Source: Halieaceae bacterium (lineage in GTDB: Bacteria > Pseudomonadota > Gammaproteobacteria > Pseudomonadales > Halieaceae). From it: 64,000 nt of DNA. Below, piece by piece: positions 8,962 to 16,927 of this stretch. The stretch is from the NCBI GenBank assembly GCA_902520195.1, contig CABYND010000001.1, forward strand, positions 62,001 to 126,000, written 5' to 3'. The position numbers and the translations under genes were made by a program. Position 1 is the stretch's first letter. Every line of letters begins with the position of its first letter. The notes under the pieces were generated by a model that saw nothing but the letters and a program-made list of their open reading frames with translations, was not told the DNA's origin and made no database searches.

Positions 8962-8978
8962 TGGCATAAATTATGCCA
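8962..8978. promoter_or_regulatory. Perfect 17-bp palindrome, candidate operator
   Basis: TGGCATAA, one central A, then TTATGCCA: two perfect 8-base arms. It lies 34 bp upstream of the dehalogenase-like start (8927, minus strand) and 122 bp upstream of the DUF1330 start (9101, plus strand), in the only intergenic region between the divergent genes. Symmetry, AT-rich core and location fit a dimeric repressor site; no regulator gene is adjacent. Confidence 0.55.
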
Positions 8979-9100
8979 CTATATTGAGGCGATCACACCC
9001 CGCATACCCGATTCAATCGGGAGGATAAGTCGAGGCTTGCCTAGCTATCGGGCATTTGGAAAGATCGAGTCACAAAGACAAAACGAGACAGGAGCTACCG

Positions 9101-9517
9101 ATGCAAGTGCACAACGCCGTCACGCCCACCGCGGAACAGATTGAGGGGTTCCTTGCCCCCGACGCAGCCGGGCCGATCTACATGGTGAACCTGCTCAAAT
9201 TTAAAGCGCATGCCGAGTACGAAGATGGCCGGGAAACATCGCTGTCGGGTCGGGAGGCTTACATGCTCTACGCCACTGAGGTCGCAAAGATGATCACTCA
9301 GGTAGGCGGGAAACTGACTTTCGGGGCCGAGGTGAAGCGGCTGATGCTGGGAGAAGTAGAAGAGTTGTGGGATCAGGTCGCAATCGCAATGTACCCCTCC
9401 CGCGCGGCCATGTTTGAGATGATTCAACTTCCCGAGTACGCCGAGATCAGTGTGCACCGTAACGCGGGGCTCGCTGGCCAGCTCAATATTGAAACAGTGG
9501 CACCCTCGTCAGATTGA
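9101..9517 (+). CDS. DUF1330-type dimeric alpha/beta-barrel protein
   Basis: 138 residues. The segment GPIYMVNLLKFK followed by a YATEVAKMI helix and a GEVEELWDQVAIAMYPS strand is typical of DUF1330 proteins, which adopt a dimeric ferredoxin-like barrel related to ABM and EthD domains. No catalytic role is established for the family. The ATG at 9101 is chosen because AGGAG precedes it closely; a longer open frame to 9056 lacks this. It is divergent from the dehalogenase-like gene and may share its control through the palindrome at 8962-8978. Confidence 0.75.
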   Translation: MQVHNAVTPTAEQIEGFLAPDAAGPIYMVNLLKFKAHAEYEDGRETSLSGREAYMLYATEVAKMITQVGGKLTFGAEVKRLMLGEVEELWDQVAIAMYPSRAAMFEMIQLPEYAEISVHRNAGLAGQLNIETVAPSSD

Positions 9518-9668
9518 ACCACCGCTGGGGCTCGGTTGGGATCCCGTCGTCGCGTCGAGACTTGACCATTTCCTGCTCGCGCCGGTGAGCAACGCACCCC
9601 TGCAGCAAGGCGGGTCGAGCGAAGCGCGCTGAGCCAATCCGTTCTAACGCGCCTACCGTCGGCCTCTA

Positions 9669-10415
9669 TCAGAAATCATCACTGTCCAGCCACGTTCGTT
9701 GCTGCGTGATCCGGCCTTCGGTCACGACAAATTCATCCCGACCCGATGCCACCCGGCCTTCCGCGCCCGTAATCTCCCAAGCGACCTCGGCATGATGCTG
9801 ATCAGTGGCTTTCACATCGCCGAATGCCAACTCGCGATCTTTAAGCCGCGCTGGGACAGTCTCAAAGTAATCGGCGATCTCAGACCAACCGGTATGGTGC
9901 GTGTCGGGCCGAGCCAGCACCGCGTCCAATGCATAGTCCGACGTCATGGCAACCGGGTCTCGCGTGGCCACTGCGCCCAGATGCTGTAACACCACCTCTT
10001 CAGCAGATCGCGCTGCAAGCTTCTGCCATACCGGCGTGACGCGATCTCGCCATTCACCGAGATCAACATAATCCCTGACTTCACTGACAGTGTCCGTGGC
10101 AGGATCAGCTGTGAATACACCATTACACTCAACGGCATGCTCCTCGCCCAGCAACCAAAACCGGTCAACTCGCTCATACCAACCGACCCGACCCTCGACT
10201 GAAGAGGAGATCACATCCCAACGCACCTGATCCGACCAACAAAGGATATTGGCCAGCAATGCCATCACGGCTGGCCGGCCTTTGGCAGCCGGGTGCGGCA
10301 CATTTTGCCAGGTCGCGTTGGGGTGTAGAGCAGCCTGAACAGCGCGCAAGTCGCGAGACTCGATGGCCAGTAGTAATCGGTCGATCGTCTGGCGGGTTCG
10401 CAGATCTTCGTTCAC
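9669..10415 (-). CDS. Tandem SnoaL/NTF2-like domain protein
   Basis: 248 residues that read as two NTF2-like cone-shaped domains. The first (about 1-120) starts with a TIDRLLLAIESRDLRAVQAAL helix pair and contains ATWQNVPHPAAKGR, like limonene-epoxide-hydrolase/SnoaL proteins. The second (about 135-248) repeats the pattern with LQHLGAVATRDPVAMTSDY. The fold is used by polyketide cyclases, isomerases and epoxide hydrolases, or simply as a ligand-binding scaffold. No function can be fixed. It ends convergently 151 bp from the DUF1330 gene. Confidence 0.6.
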   Translation of the reverse strand: MNEDLRTRQTIDRLLLAIESRDLRAVQAALHPNATWQNVPHPAAKGRPAVMALLANILCWSDQVRWDVISSSVEGRVGWYERVDRFWLLGEEHAVECNGVFTADPATDTVSEVRDYVDLGEWRDRVTPVWQKLAARSAEEVVLQHLGAVATRDPVAMTSDYALDAVLARPDTHHTGWSEIADYFETVPARLKDRELAFGDVKATDQHHAEVAWEITGAEGRVASGRDEFVVTEGRITQQRTWLDSDDF

Positions 10416-10549
10416 AGAGGAATCATAGCCGCGCTGGCCGACCGACGGAATCCGGTTCGGGAGCTCACGCCTAAAAATTTCCCCCTCCAGTCAGCCAAGG
10501 CGTTACTCTTGCCGTCCCTTTGTCTTTAAGCGCAGGAGCTTTCCCAGTC

Positions 10550-11728
10550 ATGTCCCTCACAGACAAGCCTTTCGATATCGTTGTTTTTGGCGCCTCGGGT
10601 TATACCGGCCGTCTGGTTGCTGAATATCTCGCGGCCGAATATACCGGATCAGACTTGAAGTGGGCGATGGCGGGCAGGTCGTTGGAAAAGCTCGCCGCTG
10701 TCCGCGCGGAGATCGGCATCAGTGAAGCCGTCGAGCTCCTCGCTGTGGATGTGGACGACCCTGGCTCGGTGACGCACATGGTCGACGCGTGCCGGGTCGT
10801 CATTACAACCGTCGGGCCCTACCAGCTTTATGGTGACGAACTGGTCAAGCAATGTGCCGAGCGCGGCACCGACTATGTGGATCTCACAGGAGAGCCGAGC
10901 TGGATGCACGAGACTATCGCGCAGTACAGCAGCGCGGCCACAGCATCGGGCGCGCGCATCGTTCACAGCTGCGGCTTCGACTCCATTCCGTTTGACTTGG
11001 GTGTGTATCGGCTACAACAACACGCGATCGCAAAAACGGGCCAGCCGATCGTCACGGTCAAAGGCCGGGTCCGTGCCATGAACGGCACTTTCTCCGGCGG
11101 CACTATCGCGTCTATGCGCGCGACGATGGCCTCGGCCAAGGCTAACCCCGCCATCATTCAGGTCCTGATCAACCCCTTTGCCCTCACAGAGGGATTTACA
11201 GGGCCTGAGCAACCCGCCGGCATGGCGCCGCAATACGATGAAGAACTTAAAAGCTGGAGTGCGCCTTTCATCATGGCGCCGATCAACACCAAGAATATCC
11301 ACCGCTCTAATTTTTTGCTGGGCCACCAATACGGTGAAGATTTCCGCTACGACGAAATGCTTCTGACCGGCGATGGCGATCAGGGCAAAGCCGCGGCTGA
11401 CTATGTGGCCAAAGACGACTCAGTCGCCAAAAGCGACCTCCAACCGGGCGAGGGTCCCACCAAGGAGGAGCGCGAGAACGGTAATTACGACGCGATCTTT
11501 GCGGGCGAGACGAGTGAAGGCGAACTAATGATCAGCAGCGTGCAGGGAGACCGGGATCCCGGCTACGGCTCAACATCGAAAATGCTAGCCGAAGCGGCGA
11601 TGTGTTTATTGGTCAACCGGGATCTGGCTTCTGGAGGGCTATGGACGCCCGCCGCAGCGATGGGTGACGCGCTGATGGCGCGGCTGCAGGAGCACGCAGG
11701 GCTGACCTTCAAGATCGAAAAGGGCTGA
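10550..11728 (+). CDS. Saccharopine-dehydrogenase-like / trans-acting enoyl-reductase-like oxidoreductase
   Basis: 392 residues with an N-terminal Rossmann fold, VVFGASGYTGRLVAEYL, and the TDYVDLTGEPSW and HSCGFDSIPFDLG segments of the SCCPDH / trans-acting enoyl reductase family. Members include a mycobacterial enoyl reductase acting on lipid intermediates; most bacterial members are uncharacterised. The start is the ATG at 10550 after AGGAG rather than the upstream ATG at 10520. It leads a plus-strand run with a phosphotransferase, DUF6285 and acyl-CoA dehydrogenase, suggesting a role in acyl or lipid metabolism. Confidence 0.75.
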   Translation: MSLTDKPFDIVVFGASGYTGRLVAEYLAAEYTGSDLKWAMAGRSLEKLAAVRAEIGISEAVELLAVDVDDPGSVTHMVDACRVVITTVGPYQLYGDELVKQCAERGTDYVDLTGEPSWMHETIAQYSSAATASGARIVHSCGFDSIPFDLGVYRLQQHAIAKTGQPIVTVKGRVRAMNGTFSGGTIASMRATMASAKANPAIIQVLINPFALTEGFTGPEQPAGMAPQYDEELKSWSAPFIMAPINTKNIHRSNFLLGHQYGEDFRYDEMLLTGDGDQGKAAADYVAKDDSVAKSDLQPGEGPTKEERENGNYDAIFAGETSEGELMISSVQGDRDPGYGSTSKMLAEAAMCLLVNRDLASGGLWTPAAAMGDALMARLQEHAGLTFKIEKG

Positions 11729-11771
11729 CCGCTGCCCCGCCTCGCGCAGTGTGTCCGGAACGTGTTCACCA

Positions 11772-12785
11772 ATGTCACCTGATCAACTGACGGCGCTACT
11801 CAATACCGCGTTGAGCGAGCACCTCGCCGGGAAAATTCCCGGCAAGGAGTTAATGCAGCTTGAGAGGCTCTCGGGCGGCGCCAACAACGAGACATGGCGG
11901 CTGACGTGGGGCGGCACGCCAATGATCTTGCGGCGGCGACCGTTCTCGGCTGACTCTGTCGATCAGCTCGAGGGCAATATTCTCGGACTGTCGCTGGTAG
12001 ATGAGGCAGCAGTCATACAACTGGCGACCTCGACGTCGGTGCCAGTCCCCGACATCCACGCAGTCTTTGACGCCTCGCACCCCATTGGCGAGGCCTTTCT
12101 GATGGGCTTTATTCCCGGTGAGAGCATCCCGCAGAAATGGCTGGTAGACGACACTTATGAAGTCGCGCGAAGCCGGCTGGCGTTTCAATGTGGCGAGGCA
12201 CTGGGACGCATTCACAGCATCGACTGCTCACTCCTCCCGGCCAATATTGGCCCCACCACATTGGACAAACGCTTTGCCGCGGCGCAAAAGCGACTGCACG
12301 CATTTGGCGATATCTCTCCTGTGATGCAGTTCGGATTGAACTGGCTCATAGATCACGCACCAACCGAGGCACCCTGCGTCCTCTTGCACGGTGATTTCCG
12401 CACGGGCAACCTGCTGGTGGATGAACAGGGTCTGGCAGGCGTGCTCGACTGGGAGCTCACACACCAAGGCCCGGCAGAGGAAGATCTGGGATATCTCTGC
12501 GCCAACGTTTGGCGATTCGGGCACCTACAGAACCCCGTGGGTGGCTTTGGTGGCTACGACGATTTGATCGCCGGCTATGCATCGACCGCGGGGTGGACGC
12601 CCGAGCTGTCTACCATCCGCTATTGGGAAATCTTCGCGGCACTCAGTTGGGGTTTGGTCTGCCAGACCATGGGCGCGCTGTGGCACAGCGGCCATGGCGA
12701 CGTGGAGCGCGCCGCGGTGGCGCGCCGGCGGTCGGAAGCAGAACTCGATATCCTGCTATTAATAGAAGAATGGGGAAACGCATGA
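11772..12785 (+). CDS. APH-family phosphotransferase (acyl-CoA dehydrogenase-associated kinase)
   Basis: 337-residue kinase-fold protein. HGDFRTGNLL (about residues 206-215) is the catalytic loop and LDWELTHQGP contains the metal-binding Asp, as in aminoglycoside phosphotransferase and ACAD10/11 kinase domains. In ACAD10/11-type systems such kinases phosphorylate 4-hydroxyacyl substrates so that acyl-CoA dehydrogenases can process them; a similar role is plausible because an acyl-CoA dehydrogenase follows two genes later. A GTG at 11751 could extend it by seven residues. Its stop overlaps the next gene by 4 bp. Confidence 0.8.
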   Translation: MSPDQLTALLNTALSEHLAGKIPGKELMQLERLSGGANNETWRLTWGGTPMILRRRPFSADSVDQLEGNILGLSLVDEAAVIQLATSTSVPVPDIHAVFDASHPIGEAFLMGFIPGESIPQKWLVDDTYEVARSRLAFQCGEALGRIHSIDCSLLPANIGPTTLDKRFAAAQKRLHAFGDISPVMQFGLNWLIDHAPTEAPCVLLHGDFRTGNLLVDEQGLAGVLDWELTHQGPAEEDLGYLCANVWRFGHLQNPVGGFGGYDDLIAGYASTAGWTPELSTIRYWEIFAALSWGLVCQTMGALWHSGHGDVERAAVARRRSEAELDILLLIEEWGNA

Positions 12786-13189
12786 GTCAGGCCAACGAGC
12801 AAACAACCGCCTCTGACGTCACCATCTCGGAGTTACTGGGGGCGGTCAAAGGCTTCCTGATGGACAGCGCATCGCCCGCACTGTCCGGACGCGATCAATT
12901 TAATGCCCGTGTGGCCGCCAACGTGCTGGGCATCATCGACCGGGAACAACAAGTGGGCCCGGAGCTGGCAGCGCTGGATGCCGCCGCCGCGCAGCAATGG
13001 CTCCCGGGTGACTCAGGGTCAGGCACCGCGCTGCAGCAACTATCCCGGGCGCTCGCAGCGAGAGAGATCGATGCTGACACCGACTTTTTTGAGTACCTGA
13101 GGCAGCGGCAACTTCTGGTCGCCACGATCAATAACCCCCGCTATGCCAGTCGCAAAGTGGCGGAGGAAAGGTGGCGGAGTGAGTCGTGA
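12782..13189 (+). CDS. DUF6285 domain protein
   Basis: 135 residues, largely helical: an N-terminal helix with ISELLGAVKGFLMDS, then RDQFNARVAANVLGIIDREQQ and a C-terminal LVATINNPRYASR. This matches the small DUF6285 family, which is commonly encoded beside APH-type kinases and acyl-CoA dehydrogenases. The start ATG at 12782 overlaps the kinase stop (ATGA), implying coupled translation and perhaps a physical partner. No catalytic motif is visible; an accessory role to the kinase is an inference from context. Confidence 0.75.
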   Translation: MSQANEQTTASDVTISELLGAVKGFLMDSASPALSGRDQFNARVAANVLGIIDREQQVGPELAALDAAAAQQWLPGDSGSGTALQQLSRALAAREIDADTDFFEYLRQRQLLVATINNPRYASRKVAEERWRSES

Positions 13190-13310
13190 AAACATTTAAC
13201 GTCTTATCACTGATAGCCCACAGCGCCCGCGGCAGGCGGCTTATTTCCGATTGGCCTCACCGCGCTACCAGACGGGACGCTGTCGCAGAAATCCGATCAT
13301 CGAGGCACGT

Positions 13311-14588
13311 ATGAGCCAGCCTTTTTTATTCGATATCCCCCAGTCCATCGAGGATTACCTCGTCGTACTCGATGAATTCATTGAACGCGAAATCAAGCCT
13401 CTCGAAGCACAGGATGACAACATCCGCTTCTTTGACCACCGGCGCGAGCACGCCCGCACGGACTGGGATCGAAACGGCTTGCCCCGCGAAGACTGGGAAG
13501 CGCTGCTCAAAGAAATGCGCCGACGCACGGATGCAGCCGGGCACTTTCGCTACGCGCTGCCCGAAGAATTTGGCGGGCAGAATGGCAGCAATCTGGCAAT
13601 GGCGCGCATCCGGGAGTATCTCGCCAGTAAAGGCCTGGGACTACACAACGATCTCCAGAATGAAACCTCGATCGTCGGCAATTTGATGACGCCAATGATG
13701 CTGCACGACTTCGGTACGGTCGATCAGCAGTCACGATGGATGGAGCCGCTGCTGCAAGGTGACCTGGGTTGGTGTTTCGGTCTGACCGAGGCGGCGCACG
13801 GGTCCGACGCCACCTGGATGGAAACGCGAGCCGAGCGCACCACGCGTGACGGAGTCTCAGGCTGGTCAATCACCGGCGAAAAAATGTGGACCACCGGCCT
13901 GCATAAGGCCAGCCATGTGTTGGTGTTCGCGCGACACGCTGGCGAGGATGGCAGCCCCACGGGCATCGGCTGTTTCGTGACCTCAACGAAAGCGACAGGC
14001 TTTGAAATTGGGGAGTATTTGTGGACCTTCAACATGCCCACCGATCACCCTCACTGCACCCTGAAAGAAGTGTTCGTGCCCGATAGCGATGTGTTGGGCG
14101 ACATCGATCAGGGTCTGCGGGTCGCCATGCATTTTGTACACGAGAGTCGGATTCGTCAGGCCGCCTCGTCTCTGGGTGCCGCCCAGTATTGTCTTAATGA
14201 GACCTTTGCCTACACCAAGGAAAGAGCGCCCTTTGGTAAGCCGCTATCAACCAATCAGGGCATACAGTTCCCGCTGGTGGAGCTACAGACAGAGGCTGAA
14301 ATGCTGCGGTTGCTGATTTATAAAACCGCAGCGCAGATGGACCAGATGGATAAAGTCGACGTGGCCAAAAAGCTGACCGACAAAGTCTCGATGTGTAACT
14401 ACCGCGCCAACCGCCTGGTCTGTGATGCCGCTGATACCGCGATGCAATTCCATGGCGGCATCGGCTATTCGCGACACAAGCCGTTCGAACACATCTTCCG
14501 GCACCATCGCCGTTATCGCATCACCGAGGGAGCTGAAGAAATTCAGCTGCGCAAGATTGCCGGGGTGCTCTACGGCTTCGTGTCCTGA
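13311..14588 (+). CDS. Acyl-CoA dehydrogenase (ACAD10/11-like group)
   Basis: 425-residue FAD-dependent acyl-CoA dehydrogenase, introducing an alpha-beta double bond into an acyl-CoA. CFGLTEAAHGSDATWM and WSITGEKMWTTG are the FAD-binding signatures. The C-terminal RYRITEGAEEIQ places the catalytic Glu at about residue 406, the position used by medium-chain-type enzymes. The ATG at 13311 gives the expected MSQPFLFDIP N-terminus. It is 121 bp after DUF6285 and probably in the same operon, as the terminal enzyme of the kinase/DUF6285 module. Confidence 0.85.
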   Translation: MSQPFLFDIPQSIEDYLVVLDEFIEREIKPLEAQDDNIRFFDHRREHARTDWDRNGLPREDWEALLKEMRRRTDAAGHFRYALPEEFGGQNGSNLAMARIREYLASKGLGLHNDLQNETSIVGNLMTPMMLHDFGTVDQQSRWMEPLLQGDLGWCFGLTEAAHGSDATWMETRAERTTRDGVSGWSITGEKMWTTGLHKASHVLVFARHAGEDGSPTGIGCFVTSTKATGFEIGEYLWTFNMPTDHPHCTLKEVFVPDSDVLGDIDQGLRVAMHFVHESRIRQAASSLGAAQYCLNETFAYTKERAPFGKPLSTNQGIQFPLVELQTEAEMLRLLIYKTAAQMDQMDKVDVAKKLTDKVSMCNYRANRLVCDAADTAMQFHGGIGYSRHKPFEHIFRHHRRYRITEGAEEIQLRKIAGVLYGFVS

Positions 14589-14609
14589 CGCGCGACACAC
14601 CAGTCATCG

Positions 14610-15228
14610 CTAGCGCTCGAGCAGGCACTGGCCACCAAGAGGCGACTGCGGCCAGGGTGATGTCAGGCCGGCCAGCTCCCGCCGCAAGGCGCCCAACAAC
14701 ATGTTCTCGTAGTACCCCGACACCTGATCCGCAGCGGCGTCGAGAAATCCCGCCAACAGATCCGCATCCAGCACCACGCCGCAGTCCGACCAGCGGTCAC
14801 CCACAGCGTTATCAAAGTAAGCCAGTCGCGCTGACTTGTGTCCCGCCTCTGCTGCGCGCCGCATCCAGGGCGCCGCCTCGCAGGCTCGTGATTCACGGGA
14901 CAGCATCAGCCCGTAACAAACATCGCCTGAGTGTGACCAGCCGCCGCCGACTGCGCCAGGTAGACTGTGCCTTCCTCGTAGGAGGTCCTATGTCTGTCTG
15001 CGTGATAGACGATCGCTCTGGACAACTGGTATTGCAGCCTCAGATTGTCAGGTCCGTCTCGAGTTGGCCCCTACAAGCTGCTATGGCCCGTTCGGTATCC
15101 ACTTTGGAGGATGACACACTGGGTCCAACGCGGTCCGGGTCAGATGGGTGACCCACCTCCCAATCGCAGGCAGTGATGGCTGGCGCCGTGGCGCCTGCAG
15201 GCAGGTCCAGCGCAATAAAAACTAACAA
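14610..15228 (-). pseudogene. Sel1/TPR-repeat secreted protein, disrupted by two frameshifts
   Basis: Three consecutive minus-strand frames together read as one Sel1-like protein. Frame one (15228-15040, TTG start) has a signal peptide and ACDWEVGHPSDPDRVGP followed by AIAACRGQL, the usual N-terminus of these proteins. Frame two (about 15055-14906) continues with LQYQLSRAIVYHAD and SAAAGHTQAMF. Frame three (about 14920-14610) continues with CYGLMLSRES and WMRRAAEAGHKSAR. Frames one and two end at stops (15040-15042 and 14906-14908) just past the points where the family pattern moves to another frame. Sel1 repeats are helical protein-binding modules. Two sequence errors are the alternative. 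Confidence 0.75.
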
Positions 15229-15277
15229 AGTCGCGACCAGGCAGGCGCGGGGCGGTCAGCGCCAGCTGTTTATCACG

Positions 15278-15565
15278 TTAGACACCTGAGTCTTCGGCAA
15301 TCCGAATGACCGGCGGTGCGGCCAGCATATCGACCAGACGATTCAGCACCCCGGTTTCGGTGCGCCAATTCAGGTAACGCTGATATTGCTCGGCGCTGTC
15401 CCAATGCTCGATAAACACGATGCTCTCACCGTCACCCTCGATGTAAACCTTGAGATCCTGACAGCCATCAAAACTTCGTGTATCCGGCAAAATCTCCGTC
15501 AGGAAATCGAGGATGGGCTGACAACCACCCTCTCCAGGTTTGAGATCGACCCATACTACGGTCAT
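15278..15565 (-). CDS. ABM-domain (antibiotic biosynthesis monooxygenase-like) protein
   Basis: 95-residue dimeric ferredoxin-like barrel protein. VVWVDLKPGEG, DLKVYIEGDGESIVFIEHWDS and YQRYLNWR follow the ABM/YgiN pattern, in which the EHWDS strand and following helix are diagnostic. Such proteins act as cofactor-free monooxygenases or as stress-related quinol monooxygenases; the specific role is unknown. The ATG at 15565 is preferred because GGGGGAA precedes it; a longer open frame to 15715 has no family match. It is isolated, downstream of the gene remnant at 15722-15847 and upstream of the Sel1 pseudogene. Confidence 0.75.
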   Translation of the reverse strand: MTVVWVDLKPGEGGCQPILDFLTEILPDTRSFDGCQDLKVYIEGDGESIVFIEHWDSAEQYQRYLNWRTETGVLNRLVDMLAAPPVIRIAEDSGV

Positions 15566-15721
15566 GACGTTTCCCCCTGTTAAGTTTTTGTCTGTGCAGT
15601 GTCCAAGAATAATTGTACTGGCGCCGGCTCGCCGGTCTCGATAAGTAATGCTCGCTTGCGCAAAAACCGGGTGAGTCTGGCGGGTCCCATGCGCGATCTG
15701 CCCATGCCGGGCCAACTAAAA

Positions 15722-15847
15722 CTATTTTTCCGCATAGTTGACGATGTCGGTCAGCGATGCATCGTCGATACCAATGGCGCCAACAAAGAGACGCTCTGCG
15801 ACTGTTTTCACGGCGTAAGCATCGGCAGAGAATACCGCAGCAAAAAG
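15722..15847 (-). pseudogene. Short coding-like remnant, probable 3' end of a lost gene
   Basis: The minus strand reads AVFSADAYAVKTVAERLFVG followed by AIGIDDASLTDIVNYAEK and a TAG, a compositionally normal protein C-terminus of about 40 residues. It has no upstream start and a TGA just before it at 15848-15850. It lies inside the 491-bp stretch 15566-16056 between the ABM gene and the GntR gene, where I see nothing else coding. I do not recognise the family. It may be chance. Confidence 0.3.
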
Positions 15848-16001
15848 TCAAAATGTCGAATCGTTGGCAAGCGCGCCGGTTTCTCCCTCCTCACTTAAGG
15901 TGACAACTGTAATCACAGGGTCAAACGTCTAGTCCTGCATAATCAACACGCCATGGAACAGATTAAGGCCAAGCACTTTACGCCAACTTGTACGCAATAC
16001 A

Positions 16002-16030
16002 TTGCCTTTGATATATCTTTAAGCCTATTA
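16002..16030 (+). promoter_or_regulatory. Possible sigma-70 promoter for the GntR gene
   Basis: TTGCCT at 16002-16007 and CTATTA at 16025-16030 with a 17-base AT-rich spacer, 26 bp before the ATG at 16057. Match quality is moderate and no transcription evidence is available. Confidence 0.25.
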
Positions 16031-16056
16031 AGTTTGGCAGCACCCAGAGACGGAAT

Positions 16057-16827
16057 ATGGACGACGGTTTCAGCTCACATTTAATTGGTCAGGTCTGCAG
16101 ATCCTCGCCGACACCCCTCTACTACCAGCTCTTTTCCCTGCTCAAGGAAAGTATTCTGGATGGCACCCTGGCGTTAGGGCTGCAACTGCCTCCCGAAGAG
16201 CAGCTGGCTGACCTGTTCAAGGTATCGCGTATTACGGCCAAGCGCGCCATGGATGATTTGGCCGCTGAAGGATTGGTTGAGCGACAGCGGGGTCGTGGCA
16301 CCCATGTAATTTTTCAGTACTCTCCAAAGCCCGTGTGTGCGCCGCTGACAGGGATGCTGCAGGAGATCGAGCGTTCGGTGAGTAACTCCTCGGCGCAAAT
16401 TCTCGATTACGGTATGCGGGTGCCGCCCCGGGATATCCGTGAAGATCTGCGACTCGCTGACGGCGAGACGGCCCTGCACCTTTTGCGGGTCCGCGAGCGC
16501 GACGGCATGAAGTTTGGGCATTACAGCAGCTGGACCGCCAGAGTGGACATGCCAGCAGACCCGGCGATTTTCGAGAATACCCCGCGACTCAGTTATTACC
16601 GGCAACAGGGTCTGGAGGTCAGTCATGCGACGCAAACCCTGTCTGCGGTCTCTGCTGATACGTCGGTGGCGGATGCATTGGATGTAGCTGAAGGAAATCC
16701 GCTACTGAGTCTGACCAGACGCTCATATCAAAAGACGGGGGCAGGTGATGAACAAATTTTGGATTTTCTCGAAGTGCTATGTAACCCCGCCTACTTTCAA
16801 TGCTCCATGGACCTCATACTGGACTGA
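16057..16827 (+). CDS. GntR/HutC-family transcriptional regulator
   Basis: 256 residues. The N-terminal winged helix-turn-helix (about 18-85) contains TPLYYQLFSLLKESI, LPPEEQLADLFKVSRITAKR and LVERQRGRGTHV, the standard GntR DNA-binding signature. The C-terminal half (about 95-250) fits a UTRA ligand-binding domain (ALHLLRVRERDGMKFGHYSS; PLLSLTRRSYQ). HutC-type regulators usually respond to the substrate of an adjacent catabolic gene. Here the downstream neighbour is a decayed flavin oxidoreductase, so this may be an orphaned regulator. It appears intact with a normal length. Confidence 0.9.
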   Translation: MDDGFSSHLIGQVCRSSPTPLYYQLFSLLKESILDGTLALGLQLPPEEQLADLFKVSRITAKRAMDDLAAEGLVERQRGRGTHVIFQYSPKPVCAPLTGMLQEIERSVSNSSAQILDYGMRVPPRDIREDLRLADGETALHLLRVRERDGMKFGHYSSWTARVDMPADPAIFENTPRLSYYRQQGLEVSHATQTLSAVSADTSVADALDVAEGNPLLSLTRRSYQKTGAGDEQILDFLEVLCNPAYFQCSMDLILD

Positions 16828-16927
16828 CAGATCAGATCAGGCCCGCTTTTTTACCGCCTGCGATCACGACTAGTTGCTGCTCCAGAGAGTTCGACCAGTC
16901 TGGCACCGTAATCGCGCCTTTGTCCTG

